Source: CAYUKK01 sp964445305 (GTDB lineage Bacteria > Acidobacteriota > Aminicenantia > Aminicenantales > UBA8522). Taken from it: a stretch of 25,617 nt of DNA. Below are positions 14,045 through 22,319 of the stretch, one piece after another. Position 1 is the stretch's first letter. The number at the start of each line of letters is the position of its first letter. Where the stretch lies: the NCBI GenBank assembly GCA_964445305.1, contig CAYUKK010000227.1:1-25617 (forward strand). Direction: 5' to 3'. Made by a program: the position numbers and the translations under genes. Under the pieces are notes generated by a model that was given only the letters and a program-made list of their open reading frames with translations, searched no databases and was not told the DNA's origin.

Positions 14045-15871
14045 TTATGACTCATGCTGGCGTTTTTCCCGCTGGTCGAAAGGAGGGTCCTTTTCTTGAA
14101 ATGAGTCCGTTGCCTCAGCCAGGCGGCGTCTATCTTCCTTAAGAAAAATTCCCCGGATTCTGTGGACGGCCTGACCGACAGCCTCGGAAAGAGGGGCTCC
14201 CTCTTCAATGGATTGAGGCTGGATGCCCAGGATGTAGGAGCACTTTATCTGCTCATGGGTAAGTCGGTTGGCCACATCAGGGAGAAGCCTGTGGGTGAGC
14301 ACAGAGTTCCAAAAGACATGCTGGAGAGGAAGGAGGGCGATTTTTCCGGGCCGCTCTCCCATGTTGACGATGTCCAGGAAGACGAGGGGGCGGCCAACCC
14401 CCTTCTCGAGGATATGGTCTTCTTCGAATTCCTCCTCTAAATAAACTTCTTTGAAGCCATCCTTTTTCAGCAGCGCCGCGAGCGTGAGGCCAGCCTCGTC
14501 GTCGCCGTGGCCCCTCCGGCCCAGGCCGATGAAGATGGGCTCAGCCAAGAGCAGCTCGCGCAACCTGGCTTTCCAATTTTCCGCCGGAGACTTCTTGATT
14601 TCGGCCATGTGGACGGAACAGCTGATGCACGGGTCGAAGGCGCGAACAATAAGCTCCATCCTGTCCCTGATTTTTTCTTCCTGGCCGTCATCGAGAAGCT
14701 TCTGGGCGGCCAGGTAGGCGTATCGCTCGATTTCCTCCGCGTTCTGAGCAGTCGGGGTGATGATGTCCACGCTGGCGACGAGGCCATCCACAATCTCGTA
14801 ATGATGGATGAGAAGACCCCTCGGCGCCTCGACCAAGCCTGTGCCTTGGCCATTTTTCACTTGATAGGGTACAGGAGCAGGGTCATCGGGATATTTCAGG
14901 ACTTCATCGACGAGCTCGGGAATCCTTTCGAAAGCGTAAAGAATTTCCAGAGCCTGCGCAGCGTTGTGGAAAAGAGGATTTATCTTCCAGCGAGCGTTGA
15001 AATACTTCTTGAACATCCGGCCTGCCTCGCCTTGGAGCCTCTCGCCGAGGACGTTGACCCGAGCCAGAGCTCCCACCGAATAGGTGTTGCCCTGGTAGCG
15101 GCTTCTTTTGCAGAAGGAGTGAGGGACAACAAATTCGTTGGTCAGTTTCCGGTAATCGTCACGGAAAAACTTTTCGCCCGTCGAGAGAATGATCTCCTCG
15201 CCCCAGAGCCCGTACTGGTCGCTTCCGGGCTCGCAGCAAGCATAGACGGTCTCGGCCTCGGGGACGCTCGGATAATCCAGGCCGCAGAACAGTTCGACGG
15301 TCCGGAAGACAAAGGGCATGAACTGGATGGCCCGGTTTTTTATCCAGATGAGCTCCTCTCGCGTTGGAAACTTTCCGAACCCCCCGATGATGGGGTTTTC
15401 GCCGTGGATGTACCGTCCGCTCAAAACCTTCATGATGTGGTTGCCAAACTGCTTCATCTCGAGGGCGATCTTGACCTCGAAGGGAAATTTGGCGGCCATG
15501 GCGATGGCGTTGGGAAAACCCACATAGTCGGGAAGAGCCAGGTAGAAAGTATGAAGGGAATGGCTCTCGATGAACTCCCCCATGTGCATGAGCTCCCGGA
15601 GGAGGGTGACCTTCATCGGCACTTTAACACCGAGGGCGTTTTCCATGGCTCGCAGCACGGCGTTTTTATGGGAAAGGGTACAGATGGCACAGATGCGGGG
15701 AGCGAGGCTGACATCCTCCTCGGGCGTTTTACCGATCGTTAACCTCTCGATGAGCCGGGGGCCTTCATTAACCGTGAACTTGACTTCGGTGACGACCTTG
15801 CCATCCAGGGTGGCTGAGAGGCCGCCGTTTCCTTCTACACGGGCCAGGTGGTCGATGCTGATCGTTTTCAT
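14045..15871 (-). CDS. hydA: Group 3b [NiFe] hydrogenase large subunit fused to maturation protease
   Basis: Catalytic alpha subunit of a bidirectional NAD(P)-linked hydrogenase. The first motif RICAICTLSH supplies Cys61/Cys64 and the second, DPCISCSVH (413-421), supplies Cys415/Cys418, giving the NiFe ligands. Family members normally end a few residues after this His. Here the frame continues for 187 residues as a HycI/HybD-type protease: IFIGLGRRGHGDDEAG (446-461 region, Asp457/458), LVFLDIV (Asp500), LTHRLLP (His527) and LGIQPQSIEEG, so all three expected metal-binding positions are kept, though the Asn of the usual GN motif is Arg. Cleavage after His421 would give a normal 421-residue subunit and release the protease. 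The codon after His421 is ATG, but no ribosome site precedes it. Starts by a 4-nt overlap with hydD, GGAG upstream. Confidence 0.94.
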   Translation of the reverse strand: MKTISIDHLARVEGNGGLSATLDGKVVTEVKFTVNEGPRLIERLTIGKTPEEDVSLAPRICAICTLSHKNAVLRAMENALGVKVPMKVTLLRELMHMGEFIESHSLHTFYLALPDYVGFPNAIAMAAKFPFEVKIALEMKQFGNHIMKVLSGRYIHGENPIIGGFGKFPTREELIWIKNRAIQFMPFVFRTVELFCGLDYPSVPEAETVYACCEPGSDQYGLWGEEIILSTGEKFFRDDYRKLTNEFVVPHSFCKRSRYQGNTYSVGALARVNVLGERLQGEAGRMFKKYFNARWKINPLFHNAAQALEILYAFERIPELVDEVLKYPDDPAPVPYQVKNGQGTGLVEAPRGLLIHHYEIVDGLVASVDIITPTAQNAEEIERYAYLAAQKLLDDGQEEKIRDRMELIVRAFDPCISCSVHMAEIKKSPAENWKARLRELLLAEPIFIGLGRRGHGDDEAGLTLAALLKKDGFKEVYLEEEFEEDHILEKGVGRPLVFLDIVNMGERPGKIALLPLQHVFWNSVLTHRLLPDVANRLTHEQIKCSYILGIQPQSIEEGAPLSEAVGQAVHRIRGIFLKEDRRRLAEATDSFQEKDPPFDQREKRQHES

Positions 15872-16650
15872 CTTTTCTCCTTTCGGAAAGGCGCGAAGAA
15901 ATCGGCAATTCGCGTTCCGGCGTAGTTGGCCATACGTTTGCGGATGAGCTCCGGGTCAAAGCCTTTTTCGAGGAGAAGGTAATATTCGGAGGTCCAGTTG
16001 GCTTCCTCGGTCGGACCCCAGCAGCCAAAACAGGGGACGTTGTGGTTGGGGCAAACCGAGCCGCAACCGGCCAACGTCAGTGGACCCAGGCACAGGATGT
16101 TCTTGTTGAGGAGGCAATCGTTCTCGTTCCATTTGCACTCGACGCAGACGGGGAAGCGGTAGAGCTCAGGCGGGTTGCCGCCAAGCATCCGGGCGAAAGT
16201 CGAGAGGAACTGCTCCTTGCCGATAGGACAGCCGGGGAGATAGTAGTCGACATGAACGAAAGCGTCGATGGGCTGGCTGTGGGCTGGCTTATTATGAGTG
16301 AAGTCCACATTCCCGTAGACTTTCTTCAGGTTCTTTTCCCACTCCTTCCTGTCCAAGAAGGAGGCCTGGATTCCTCCGACGCAGGCGCAGTTGCCGATAG
16401 CCACGAGGACCTTGGCCCTTTTTCGGATGTCCAGGAGCTCCTCCTTCTCTTTTTCCGTGCTGACCGAGCCCTCGACCAGGGCGACATCCAACTCGCCGTG
16501 GCGGTTGTCGCTTTTGGCCATGAGAAAAGCCTCGATGTCGGCAGCTTTGAAGATGTTGATGAGCTCCTCTTCGCAATCGATGATCAGGAGAGCGTCGCCG
16601 GCACAACCGGTTAGCTCATAGATGCCGATTTTGAGCTTGGGTTGGTCCAT
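15868..16650 (-). CDS. hydD: Group 3b hydrogenase small subunit (delta)
   Basis: Electron-transfer subunit carrying three iron-sulfur clusters between the NiFe site and the flavin subunit. The 260-residue protein has later cluster ligands in IGNCACVGG, YYLPGCPIG, FPVCVECKWNENDC, LCLGPLTLAGCGSVCPN and PCFGCWGP. The N-terminal proximal-cluster motif reads ELTGCAGDAL, so the second Cys of the CxxC pair (residue 19) is Asp (codon GAC); sulfhydrogenase delta subunits have SCYGCQ here. ATG 16650 is chosen (GGAGGA 4 nt upstream, 10 nt after the hydG stop, family-like MDQPKLKIGIYELTG); an in-frame ATG at 16761 would overlap hydG by 101 nt. The second operon small subunit, MvhG, keeps both Cys. Confidence 0.93.
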   Translation of the reverse strand: MDQPKLKIGIYELTGCAGDALLIIDCEEELINIFKAADIEAFLMAKSDNRHGELDVALVEGSVSTEKEKEELLDIRKRAKVLVAIGNCACVGGIQASFLDRKEWEKNLKKVYGNVDFTHNKPAHSQPIDAFVHVDYYLPGCPIGKEQFLSTFARMLGGNPPELYRFPVCVECKWNENDCLLNKNILCLGPLTLAGCGSVCPNHNVPCFGCWGPTEEANWTSEYYLLLEKGFDPELIRKRMANYAGTRIADFFAPFRKEKR

Positions 16651-16660
16651 CGTCTCCTCC

Positions 16661-17527
16661 TTAGATGAGTTCTCGCATGTGGATGACATCCCAGTAGGTG
16701 AAAACCGGGCCGTCGAGGCAGGTGTAGATATAATCGATAGCGCAATGGCCACATTTGCCAACGCCGCATTTCATCCGTCGCTCTAAGGTCATCAAGATCT
16801 GATTCTTGGGAATGTTCAGCTTGATGAGCTCTTTGATGACGAACTTGTACATGACCGGTGGGCCACAGACAAGAGCGTACGTGTTCGGCGAATCAATTTT
16901 CTGGAGATGCGGGAAGAGAGTGGTGACGACACCGACTTTTTCTGTCCACTTGCCGGTATCATCGGCGTCGACAGCCAAGTGGCATTCGAGGTCACCCCTT
17001 TGCTTGAGGTCGAAGTATTCCTCACGGAATATCATCTCCGCTGGACGCTTGGCGCCATAGAGAACGGCGACCCGGCCAAACAAGTCACGGTTGTCCAGGC
17101 AGTAGAGGAGGACGGAGCGCAGGGGAGCTGCCCCCAGACCGCCAACGACGATGAGGATATCCTTCCCCAGCATCGCCTCCACGGGAAAGCCATTGCCGTA
17201 AGGGCCGCGGAGTCCGAGGAGCGAGTTTTCCTTCAGGCGGAAAAGGGCGTTGGTGACGGTTCCTGCCCGCCGGATGCAAAACTCGAGCAGGCCCGGCCGC
17301 GAAGGCGTCGAGGAGATGGAAAAGGGAGCTTCCCCCGCCCCCAGGACGGAAATCATGGCAAACTGCCCGGGCTTGTAGTTGAAGGCGAGGGCTTTGTCCA
17401 TTTCGACAAGCCTGACCTGGAAAAACTTGACGTCCTCAGTAAGGTGGTAAGTGCGGACAATCCGGGCTGGCTCGGGTGTAAAAGGGTTGACACCAGCCAG
17501 AGCTTTATTGTGATCCTGGGCTTTCAT
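16661..17527 (-). CDS. hydG: Group 3b hydrogenase FAD/NAD(P)-binding subunit (gamma)
   Basis: Flavoprotein of the ferredoxin-NADP reductase/dihydroorotate dehydrogenase electron-transfer type that exchanges electrons between the hydrogenase clusters and NAD(P)H. The 288 residues contain a flavin-binding barrel with GQFAMISV and APFSISSTPSRPG, a nucleotide-binding domain with ILIVVGGLGAAPLRSVL and the CGPPVMYKFV motif, and a C-terminal [2Fe-2S] site ERRMKCGVGKCGHC followed by a further Cys in YTCLDGPVF. ATG overlaps the hydB stop by 4 nt, with GGAGGTGA upstream. NAD versus NADP preference cannot be read safely. This is not the radical-SAM HydG of [FeFe] hydrogenase maturation; the name follows Pyrococcus sulfhydrogenase. 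Confidence 0.93.
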   Translation of the reverse strand: MKAQDHNKALAGVNPFTPEPARIVRTYHLTEDVKFFQVRLVEMDKALAFNYKPGQFAMISVLGAGEAPFSISSTPSRPGLLEFCIRRAGTVTNALFRLKENSLLGLRGPYGNGFPVEAMLGKDILIVVGGLGAAPLRSVLLYCLDNRDLFGRVAVLYGAKRPAEMIFREEYFDLKQRGDLECHLAVDADDTGKWTEKVGVVTTLFPHLQKIDSPNTYALVCGPPVMYKFVIKELIKLNIPKNQILMTLERRMKCGVGKCGHCAIDYIYTCLDGPVFTYWDVIHMRELI

Positions 17528-18582
17528 CTCGTCACCTCCTTGGCCAGGCTTTTCCAGAAAGCCTCTGGGGTTTGCCCCTCCAGGGCGTTGGCGATGGTTT
17601 TAACGTTAATCTGGACGGGGCAGGTCACCAGGCAGCGACCGCAGCCGACGCAGCTCGGCTTGCCGTACTTGGAGACATAGGCCTGGAGTTTGTGGGTGTA
17701 CCAGAGTTTGAGGCGCTGGGACTTCTTTTCTCGAAAGTTTTCGCCGCCAGCCACCTCGGAGTACTCGGGAAGGGTGCAGGAATCCCAGTGACGGAGGCGT
17801 TGCCCGGGCTTTCCTCCGAGGAATTCCCTGTCAGAGACGTTGTAGCAGTTGCAAGTAGGACAGACCATGCTGCAGGAGCCGCAGGCGAGACAGGCGGCGC
17901 CAACTTCCTCCCAGAAGGGCGAGTTGTAGTTGAGCTCCATCAAATCGGGCATGCGGATGAAGTTGATTTCTGTCTGGAAGGCCTTGTCCCTTTCATCCTG
18001 CCAGGCGATATACTTCTGGATATCTTTTTCGGCCAGGTTCTCGCTGAAGAGATGAGGGGCGAGACGGATGAGGTCATCGCCCCGGCTGGAGCCAATCCAG
18101 ACCAGAAAATAATCCTTGAGGTCGGTGAAAAAGAGGTCGTAGCCTTCCTGGATGATGTGGGTGTGGGTTGACTTGCAGAAGCAGTGTTCGTCGGGCCAGC
18201 AGGAAAGCCCAAGAATCAAGGTTTTTTTCCGGGGCTTAAGGAAGTAGGGGTCGGGATAGACTTGCTCAAAGAGCTTGTCCAGGATGAGAAGACCGTGGAT
18301 GTCGCACGGGTGAACGCCAAAGAGGATTCTGTCACAGACGTGGCTGAGGTCTTCCCGATAGCCTTTCTCGCTGAAGTGGAACATGGTGAACCGGGCTGGA
18401 ACCATGATTTTCTTCGGGGGGATGATCGTCCGGGTGGCGTCCAGGGCAATCCGTGAGAAATCGCTGATTTGGTCAAAGATGAACTTATCTCCCTTGGCCA
18501 CGGGCGCCCAAAGCTCCACATCCTCAGAGATAGCCTCGAGAAAAGGAAACAGGTTTTTCCTCGGGAGTTTGATGATCTTCAT
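17524..18582 (-). CDS. hydB: Group 3b hydrogenase iron-sulfur subunit (beta)
   Basis: Two-cluster ferredoxin-like subunit related to AsrA/HydB of anaerobic sulfite reductase and sulfhydrogenases, the likely exit to ferredoxin or sulfur compounds. The 352-residue protein has a family N-terminal domain (VPARFTMFHFSEKGY, FGVHPCDIHGL) and two [4Fe-4S] motifs near the C-terminus: CLACGSCSMVCPTCNC (about residue 229) and CVGCGRCLVTCPVQ (about 312). First gene of hydB-hydG-hydD-hydA, with all junctions overlapping or within 10 nt. ATG 18582 has AAGGA about 8 nt upstream. A sigma-54 promoter at 18712-18728 gives a leader of about 118 nt. Sulfur-reducing activity is possible by family precedent but not shown. 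Confidence 0.92.
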   Translation of the reverse strand: MKIIKLPRKNLFPFLEAISEDVELWAPVAKGDKFIFDQISDFSRIALDATRTIIPPKKIMVPARFTMFHFSEKGYREDLSHVCDRILFGVHPCDIHGLLILDKLFEQVYPDPYFLKPRKKTLILGLSCWPDEHCFCKSTHTHIIQEGYDLFFTDLKDYFLVWIGSSRGDDLIRLAPHLFSENLAEKDIQKYIAWQDERDKAFQTEINFIRMPDLMELNYNSPFWEEVGAACLACGSCSMVCPTCNCYNVSDREFLGGKPGQRLRHWDSCTLPEYSEVAGGENFREKKSQRLKLWYTHKLQAYVSKYGKPSCVGCGRCLVTCPVQINVKTIANALEGQTPEAFWKSLAKEVTR

Positions 18583-18711
18583 GCTCGCCGTCCTTTTATC
18601 GACCAGGAGCCCCTTTCGTCTTTGCCCTGATCAAGGATTTCCTGGCCGGATTTTGATGACTTTCTCCTTTTATCATAATAAGAAAAATTCCACAATCAAG
18701 TAGAAGTTGAT

Positions 18712-18728
18712 TGCAAGATTTGTGCCGA
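18712..18728 (-). promoter_or_regulatory. Sigma-54 promoter of hydBGDA
   Basis: The minus strand reads TCGGCACAAATCTTGCA, differing from TTGGCACRNNNNTTGCW at a single position (C for the second T). GG and GC are 10 nt apart. Transcript start is expected near 18700. Confidence 0.82.
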
Positions 18729-18813
18729 AACTGGGGTAGGAGTGCCGTCCGGGATTTGGGTCTAATTTATTGATTATCTATGAGATAAATCGCAGTTATC
18801 TTCAACGGTCAGG

Positions 18814-18827
18814 CCTTGAACTCAAGG
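18814..18827. promoter_or_regulatory. Palindrome upstream of the hydB sigma-54 promoter
   Basis: CCTTGA-AC-TCAAGG is a perfect inverted repeat centred about 95 bp upstream of the hydB -24 box, a normal distance for an activator site. A second imperfect palindrome (GATTATC-TATGA-GATAAATC) lies at 18773-18792 region. Neither resembles the tandem palindromes before hdrC, so a shared activator is not demonstrated. Confidence 0.35.
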
Positions 18828-18858
18828 ACGACAGTGGCATTTTGCCTCACCCATGGGG

Positions 18859-20241
18859 TCAATGGCGACGGCCCTCAGGCTGCACCGTGGCTAATTTGTA
18901 TTTCTTGATTTTGGCCCATAGTGTTTTCCTGTCGATGCCCAAAATGGCGGCGGCGCGGCTTTTGTTTCCGGACTGAGCCCAGAGGACAGCCTGGATGTAG
19001 TCTTTTTCCATCTCTTCCAGGGTTTTGTATTTTCCAGCCAGGATACCAGGTACCTCGGATGCGGCGCTGATCCCGTGGTACATCAAGTCTTCGATATCGA
19101 TGCCGTTACTCTTGGAAAGCACGACTGCCCTTTCGATGGTATTTTCGAGCTCCCGGATGTTTCCCGGCCAATCGTATTCGGTCAGGGCTTTGATCGCCCG
19201 GGCAGAAATGCTGGTGATATTCTTTTTGGCCTTCTTGTTGTATTTCCGGAGGAAATGTTCAACGAGGAGGGGAATATCCTCTTTTCTCTCGCGAAGGGGG
19301 GGAAGATGAATGGGCACGACGCTCAACCGATAGAAGAGGTCCTCCCTGAACTTTCCCTTTCTCACCGCTTCGGCCAGGTTTTCATTGGTCGCGGCCAGAA
19401 TCCGGACATCCACCTTTATCGGCTTGCTCGACCCGATACGGGTGATTTCCCTTTCCTGGATGACGCGCAACAGCTTGGCCTGGATGTTGAGGCCGATGTT
19501 GCTGATCTCGTCGAAGAAAATCGTTCCTCCGTCGGCGACCTCGAAGCGACCGTGTTTGGTCTCATGAGCTCCCGTGAAAGAGCCCTTCACATGACCGAAA
19601 AGCTCGCTCTCGAAAAGCGTTTCGACGAGCGCTCCGCAGTCAACGACGACAAACGGCGCTCGGGAGCGCAGGCTGTGGCGGTGGATTTCGCGGGCGATGA
19701 GCTCCTTGCCAGTGCCGCTTTCGCCGGTGATGAGAACCGTGCATTCTGTCGGGCTCACCCGCCGCACCAAATCAAGCACCTCGCGCATGGCCTGACTGCG
19801 GCCAACGACCATCTCGAATTCTTTTTGAGCTTCGAGCTCCTGACGGAGATAGATGTTTTCAAAGAGGAGCCTGCGACCGTCGAGCGCCCGCCGGGTAACG
19901 ACGCGGAGCTCTTCAGGGGTAAAGGGCTTGGCCATGTAATCAAAAGCGCCCCTTTTCATTGCTTCGACCGCCGACTCGATTGAGGCGTAACCGGTGACGA
20001 TGACGACCGGCGTCTCGGGGCTTGCTTCCTTGATTTTGCCCAGGACCTCCATTCCTGGAATGCCCGGCAGCTTGAGGTCGAGGAAGACGACGTGGAACGT
20101 TTCTTGATTAAAAAGCTTCAGCCCCTCTTTGCCTTCGACGGCCGTCCTGACGGCGCAGCCCTCCTTCCTGAGGACCTGGCTCATGGAATCGCGGATGGAT
20201 TCCTCGTCGTCAATGATGAGGATATTAGCTGGTTCTTTCAT
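18859..20241 (-). CDS. NtrC-family sigma-54-dependent response regulator
   Basis: Two-component transcription activator of 460 residues with the full REC-AAA+-HTH layout. Receiver: Asp11/12, phosphoacceptor Asp55 (FLDLKLPG), Lys105. AAA+ domain: Walker A GESGTGKE (173-180), sigma-54 contact loop GSFTGA (220-225, Ser for the usual Ala), Walker B GGTIFFDE (238-245), and the R-finger region FREDLFYRLSV. C-terminal Fis-type helix-turn-helix SRAAAILGIDRKTLWAKIKK (428-447). ATG 20241 overlaps the end of the sensor kinase gene by 17 nt, so the pair is co-translated. Located between mvhDGA and hydBGDA in a window with three sigma-54 promoters, it is the likely activator of the hydrogenase and hdr operons; this is inference from context. 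Confidence 0.96.
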   Translation of the reverse strand: MKEPANILIIDDEESIRDSMSQVLRKEGCAVRTAVEGKEGLKLFNQETFHVVFLDLKLPGIPGMEVLGKIKEASPETPVVIVTGYASIESAVEAMKRGAFDYMAKPFTPEELRVVTRRALDGRRLLFENIYLRQELEAQKEFEMVVGRSQAMREVLDLVRRVSPTECTVLITGESGTGKELIAREIHRHSLRSRAPFVVVDCGALVETLFESELFGHVKGSFTGAHETKHGRFEVADGGTIFFDEISNIGLNIQAKLLRVIQEREITRIGSSKPIKVDVRILAATNENLAEAVRKGKFREDLFYRLSVVPIHLPPLRERKEDIPLLVEHFLRKYNKKAKKNITSISARAIKALTEYDWPGNIRELENTIERAVVLSKSNGIDIEDLMYHGISAASEVPGILAGKYKTLEEMEKDYIQAVLWAQSGNKSRAAAILGIDRKTLWAKIKKYKLATVQPEGRRH

Positions 20242-22216
20242 CGGGAGTTTTTCTTTTCAAGGGCAGAACGACGGTGAAAACAGACCCCTTGCCCAATTCA
20301 CTCTGAACCTCGATCGAGCCCTGGTGCTTCTGGACGATGCTGTAGCTAATGGCGAGCCCCAACCCTGTTCCTTTGCCTACTTCTTTGGTGGTGAAGAAAG
20401 GTTCGAAAAGCCGAGGCAAATCCTCTTCCCGGATGCCGTGGCCGGTGTCGGCAAAATCGATTCTCAGACAATCATTTTTGGCATCGAGGGAGGTCCGGAT
20501 GGCCAGAACACCGTTTCCCTCCATGGCCTCAGCCGCGTTGACGATGATGTTGGCGAAGACCTGCTGGAGTTGCCCGGCATCGACGACTATCCGGGGAAGC
20601 TCGGCATAGTTTTTCTCAATCCGGATGTTCTGGAAGAGCGCCTGTCTCTCGAAGATGCCCAGGGCTTTATCGATAATGTCGTTGATGTTGGCTGGCGCCA
20701 TCTCCGGCTCCTTGGGCCTGGCAAACTCGAGGAGGCCCTTGACGATGTCCTTACAGCGGGTGGTCTCTTTGACGATTTTCCTCAGGTTTTCAGCCTGGGG
20801 GCTATCCTTTTTTGCGTCCTCGAGGAGGAGGTGACTGTAAATAAGAATGCCGCCCAGCGGGTTGTTGATCTCATGGGCGATTCCGGCCGCTAATTTGCCC
20901 AGCGAAGCCAGCTTTTCGGACTGGATGAGATGCGCCTGCATCTCCATGAGCTCTCTTGTTCGTTCCTGGACTTTTTTCTCCAAGGTTTTTCCCCACTCGA
21001 GGAGTTCTGTGTTGGCTGCTTTGAGCTTCTCGGTCATCTGGTTGAAGGAAGCGGCCAGAACCCCTAACTCATCGCTGGAATGGATCTCCACCCTGTGGTC
21101 GAGGTCTCCCCGGGCGATTGCCTGGGTGGCGAGAACGAGCCGTTGCAAAGGCTTGATGATGCTCGTTGTCGAAAAATAGAGGATGATGAGGAGAAAGACG
21201 ACGCACAGGGACGCAAGGAGGGTGAAGGTCAGCATGACCCGGTTAGCGATATCGATATAAGGTTTTTCCAGCGTCCCGACGTAAAGGATGCCGATGATCT
21301 TGTCCTCGATATTTTTAATCGGCTCATAGGCCGTAATATACCAGTCTTTAACGACAAAGGCCCGGTCGTTCCACGATTTGCCCTCGTCGAGAACGGCTCT
21401 TTTCACTTCTTCGGAAAGGCGAGTGCCGATGGCCCGCTGGCCCTGAGGGTCCAGGACGTTGGTCGAGATGCGTAAATCACCCTGGAATATGGTCGCTGTG
21501 CCCGTCTCCAAGCCCTTGTATTTCTCTCCCCGGAAGACGGTCTCCTTGATCCGGTCGACGATCTCATAGTTCCGGTTGAGGAGAATGCCGCCATAAAGGA
21601 CCCCGAGGAGCTCATCATTTTCATTGATGACGGAGGCAGCCGCCTTGAGCATCATACCGCTCGTTTCTCTGTCCTCGGGACGCGGAGCCGCTTTGGGCGT
21701 GGGAATGAATTCCATATAAGCCCTCTGGGCCAAGTCTTCCCCTTCTTTGAGGAGCTCATGGCGAGGAATAATCTGGGCGAAGGCGAGGATGTTGGGCTGA
21801 AAAGCATAGCTGACGATTTCGTCGCTGGAAACATCATCCCCGATGACTTCCGGATTCCTCGTCCGCACGATGACCCGACCGCGACTATCGGTGAGAGTCA
21901 GGATGTCCAGGCCATATTGATTCCGGACCCGGTTAAGATAGCGGAGAAGAATGTCCATTCGATTGCCTTTGATGGCCTCGTGGAGACTTTCCCGGGCCGC
22001 GGTCAAGCTAATGATATCCTTGATGTCGTTGAGCTTCTCATTGAAGACCATCCAGGCTGAGGCCAGGTCGTGGTTGACTTTGCTCTGAGCCTGCTGGATG
22101 AGCGTGTTCTTCACCAGGCGCTGGCCAAAAAAAAGGGAGATCAGGCCGCCGAAGGCGATGACGACGAGGAAGCTGAGGATGAGTTTTGTCTGCAAAGAAA
22201 ATCGCGGGAGGTGCAT
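20225..22216 (-). CDS. Membrane sensor histidine kinase, Cache-HAMP-HisKA-HATPase
   Basis: Cognate kinase of the NtrC-like regulator. The 663 residues comprise a first membrane segment (about 11-31), an extracytoplasmic sensor region of nearly 300 residues with Cache-like features (DILTLTDSRGRVIVRTRN; YGGILLNRNYEIVDRIKE; DWYITAYEPIKNIEDKIIGI), a second membrane segment (about 327-348), HAMP linker (350-402), coiled coil, HisKA with His448 (GIAHEINNPLGG) and a HATPase domain with NIIVNAAEAME, DTGHGI and GTGLGLAIS. The signal is unknown; the sensor region has no heme, PAS or hydrogenase-like motif that I recognise, so direct H2 sensing is not indicated. ATG 22216 has AAGGA about 6 nt upstream. 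It follows mvhA by 103 nt containing a possible attenuating hairpin. Confidence 0.93.
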   Translation of the reverse strand: MHLPRFSLQTKLILSFLVVIAFGGLISLFFGQRLVKNTLIQQAQSKVNHDLASAWMVFNEKLNDIKDIISLTAARESLHEAIKGNRMDILLRYLNRVRNQYGLDILTLTDSRGRVIVRTRNPEVIGDDVSSDEIVSYAFQPNILAFAQIIPRHELLKEGEDLAQRAYMEFIPTPKAAPRPEDRETSGMMLKAAASVINENDELLGVLYGGILLNRNYEIVDRIKETVFRGEKYKGLETGTATIFQGDLRISTNVLDPQGQRAIGTRLSEEVKRAVLDEGKSWNDRAFVVKDWYITAYEPIKNIEDKIIGILYVGTLEKPYIDIANRVMLTFTLLASLCVVFLLIILYFSTTSIIKPLQRLVLATQAIARGDLDHRVEIHSSDELGVLAASFNQMTEKLKAANTELLEWGKTLEKKVQERTRELMEMQAHLIQSEKLASLGKLAAGIAHEINNPLGGILIYSHLLLEDAKKDSPQAENLRKIVKETTRCKDIVKGLLEFARPKEPEMAPANINDIIDKALGIFERQALFQNIRIEKNYAELPRIVVDAGQLQQVFANIIVNAAEAMEGNGVLAIRTSLDAKNDCLRIDFADTGHGIREEDLPRLFEPFFTTKEVGKGTGLGLAISYSIVQKHQGSIEVQSELGKGSVFTVVLPLKRKTPDERTS

Positions 22217-22275
22217 TTGTATCCTTGGCCTGGTTATCTTGGGCCTAACTCTATTTTAAAGCGTTAACACCCTCA

Positions 22276-22307
22276 AGAAAATAAGCGAACGGCTCCCTGA
22301 CCGTTCT
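22276..22307 (-). terminator. Hairpin with T-rich tail after mvhA, terminator or attenuator
   Basis: On the minus strand GAACGG and CCGTTC form a 6-bp stem (7 with a G-T pair) around a short loop 14 nt after the mvhA stop, followed by GCTTATTTTCTT. It would end or reduce mvhDGA transcription before the sensor kinase gene. The stem is short, so read-through is likely. Confidence 0.5.
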
Positions 22308-22319
22308 TCCTCGTTCTTC

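Noticed and set aside
16651..16761. N-terminal 37-residue extension of HydD
   Set aside because: It would be read from inside hydG in another frame; the start at 16650 has a strong ribosome site and family-like N-terminus.
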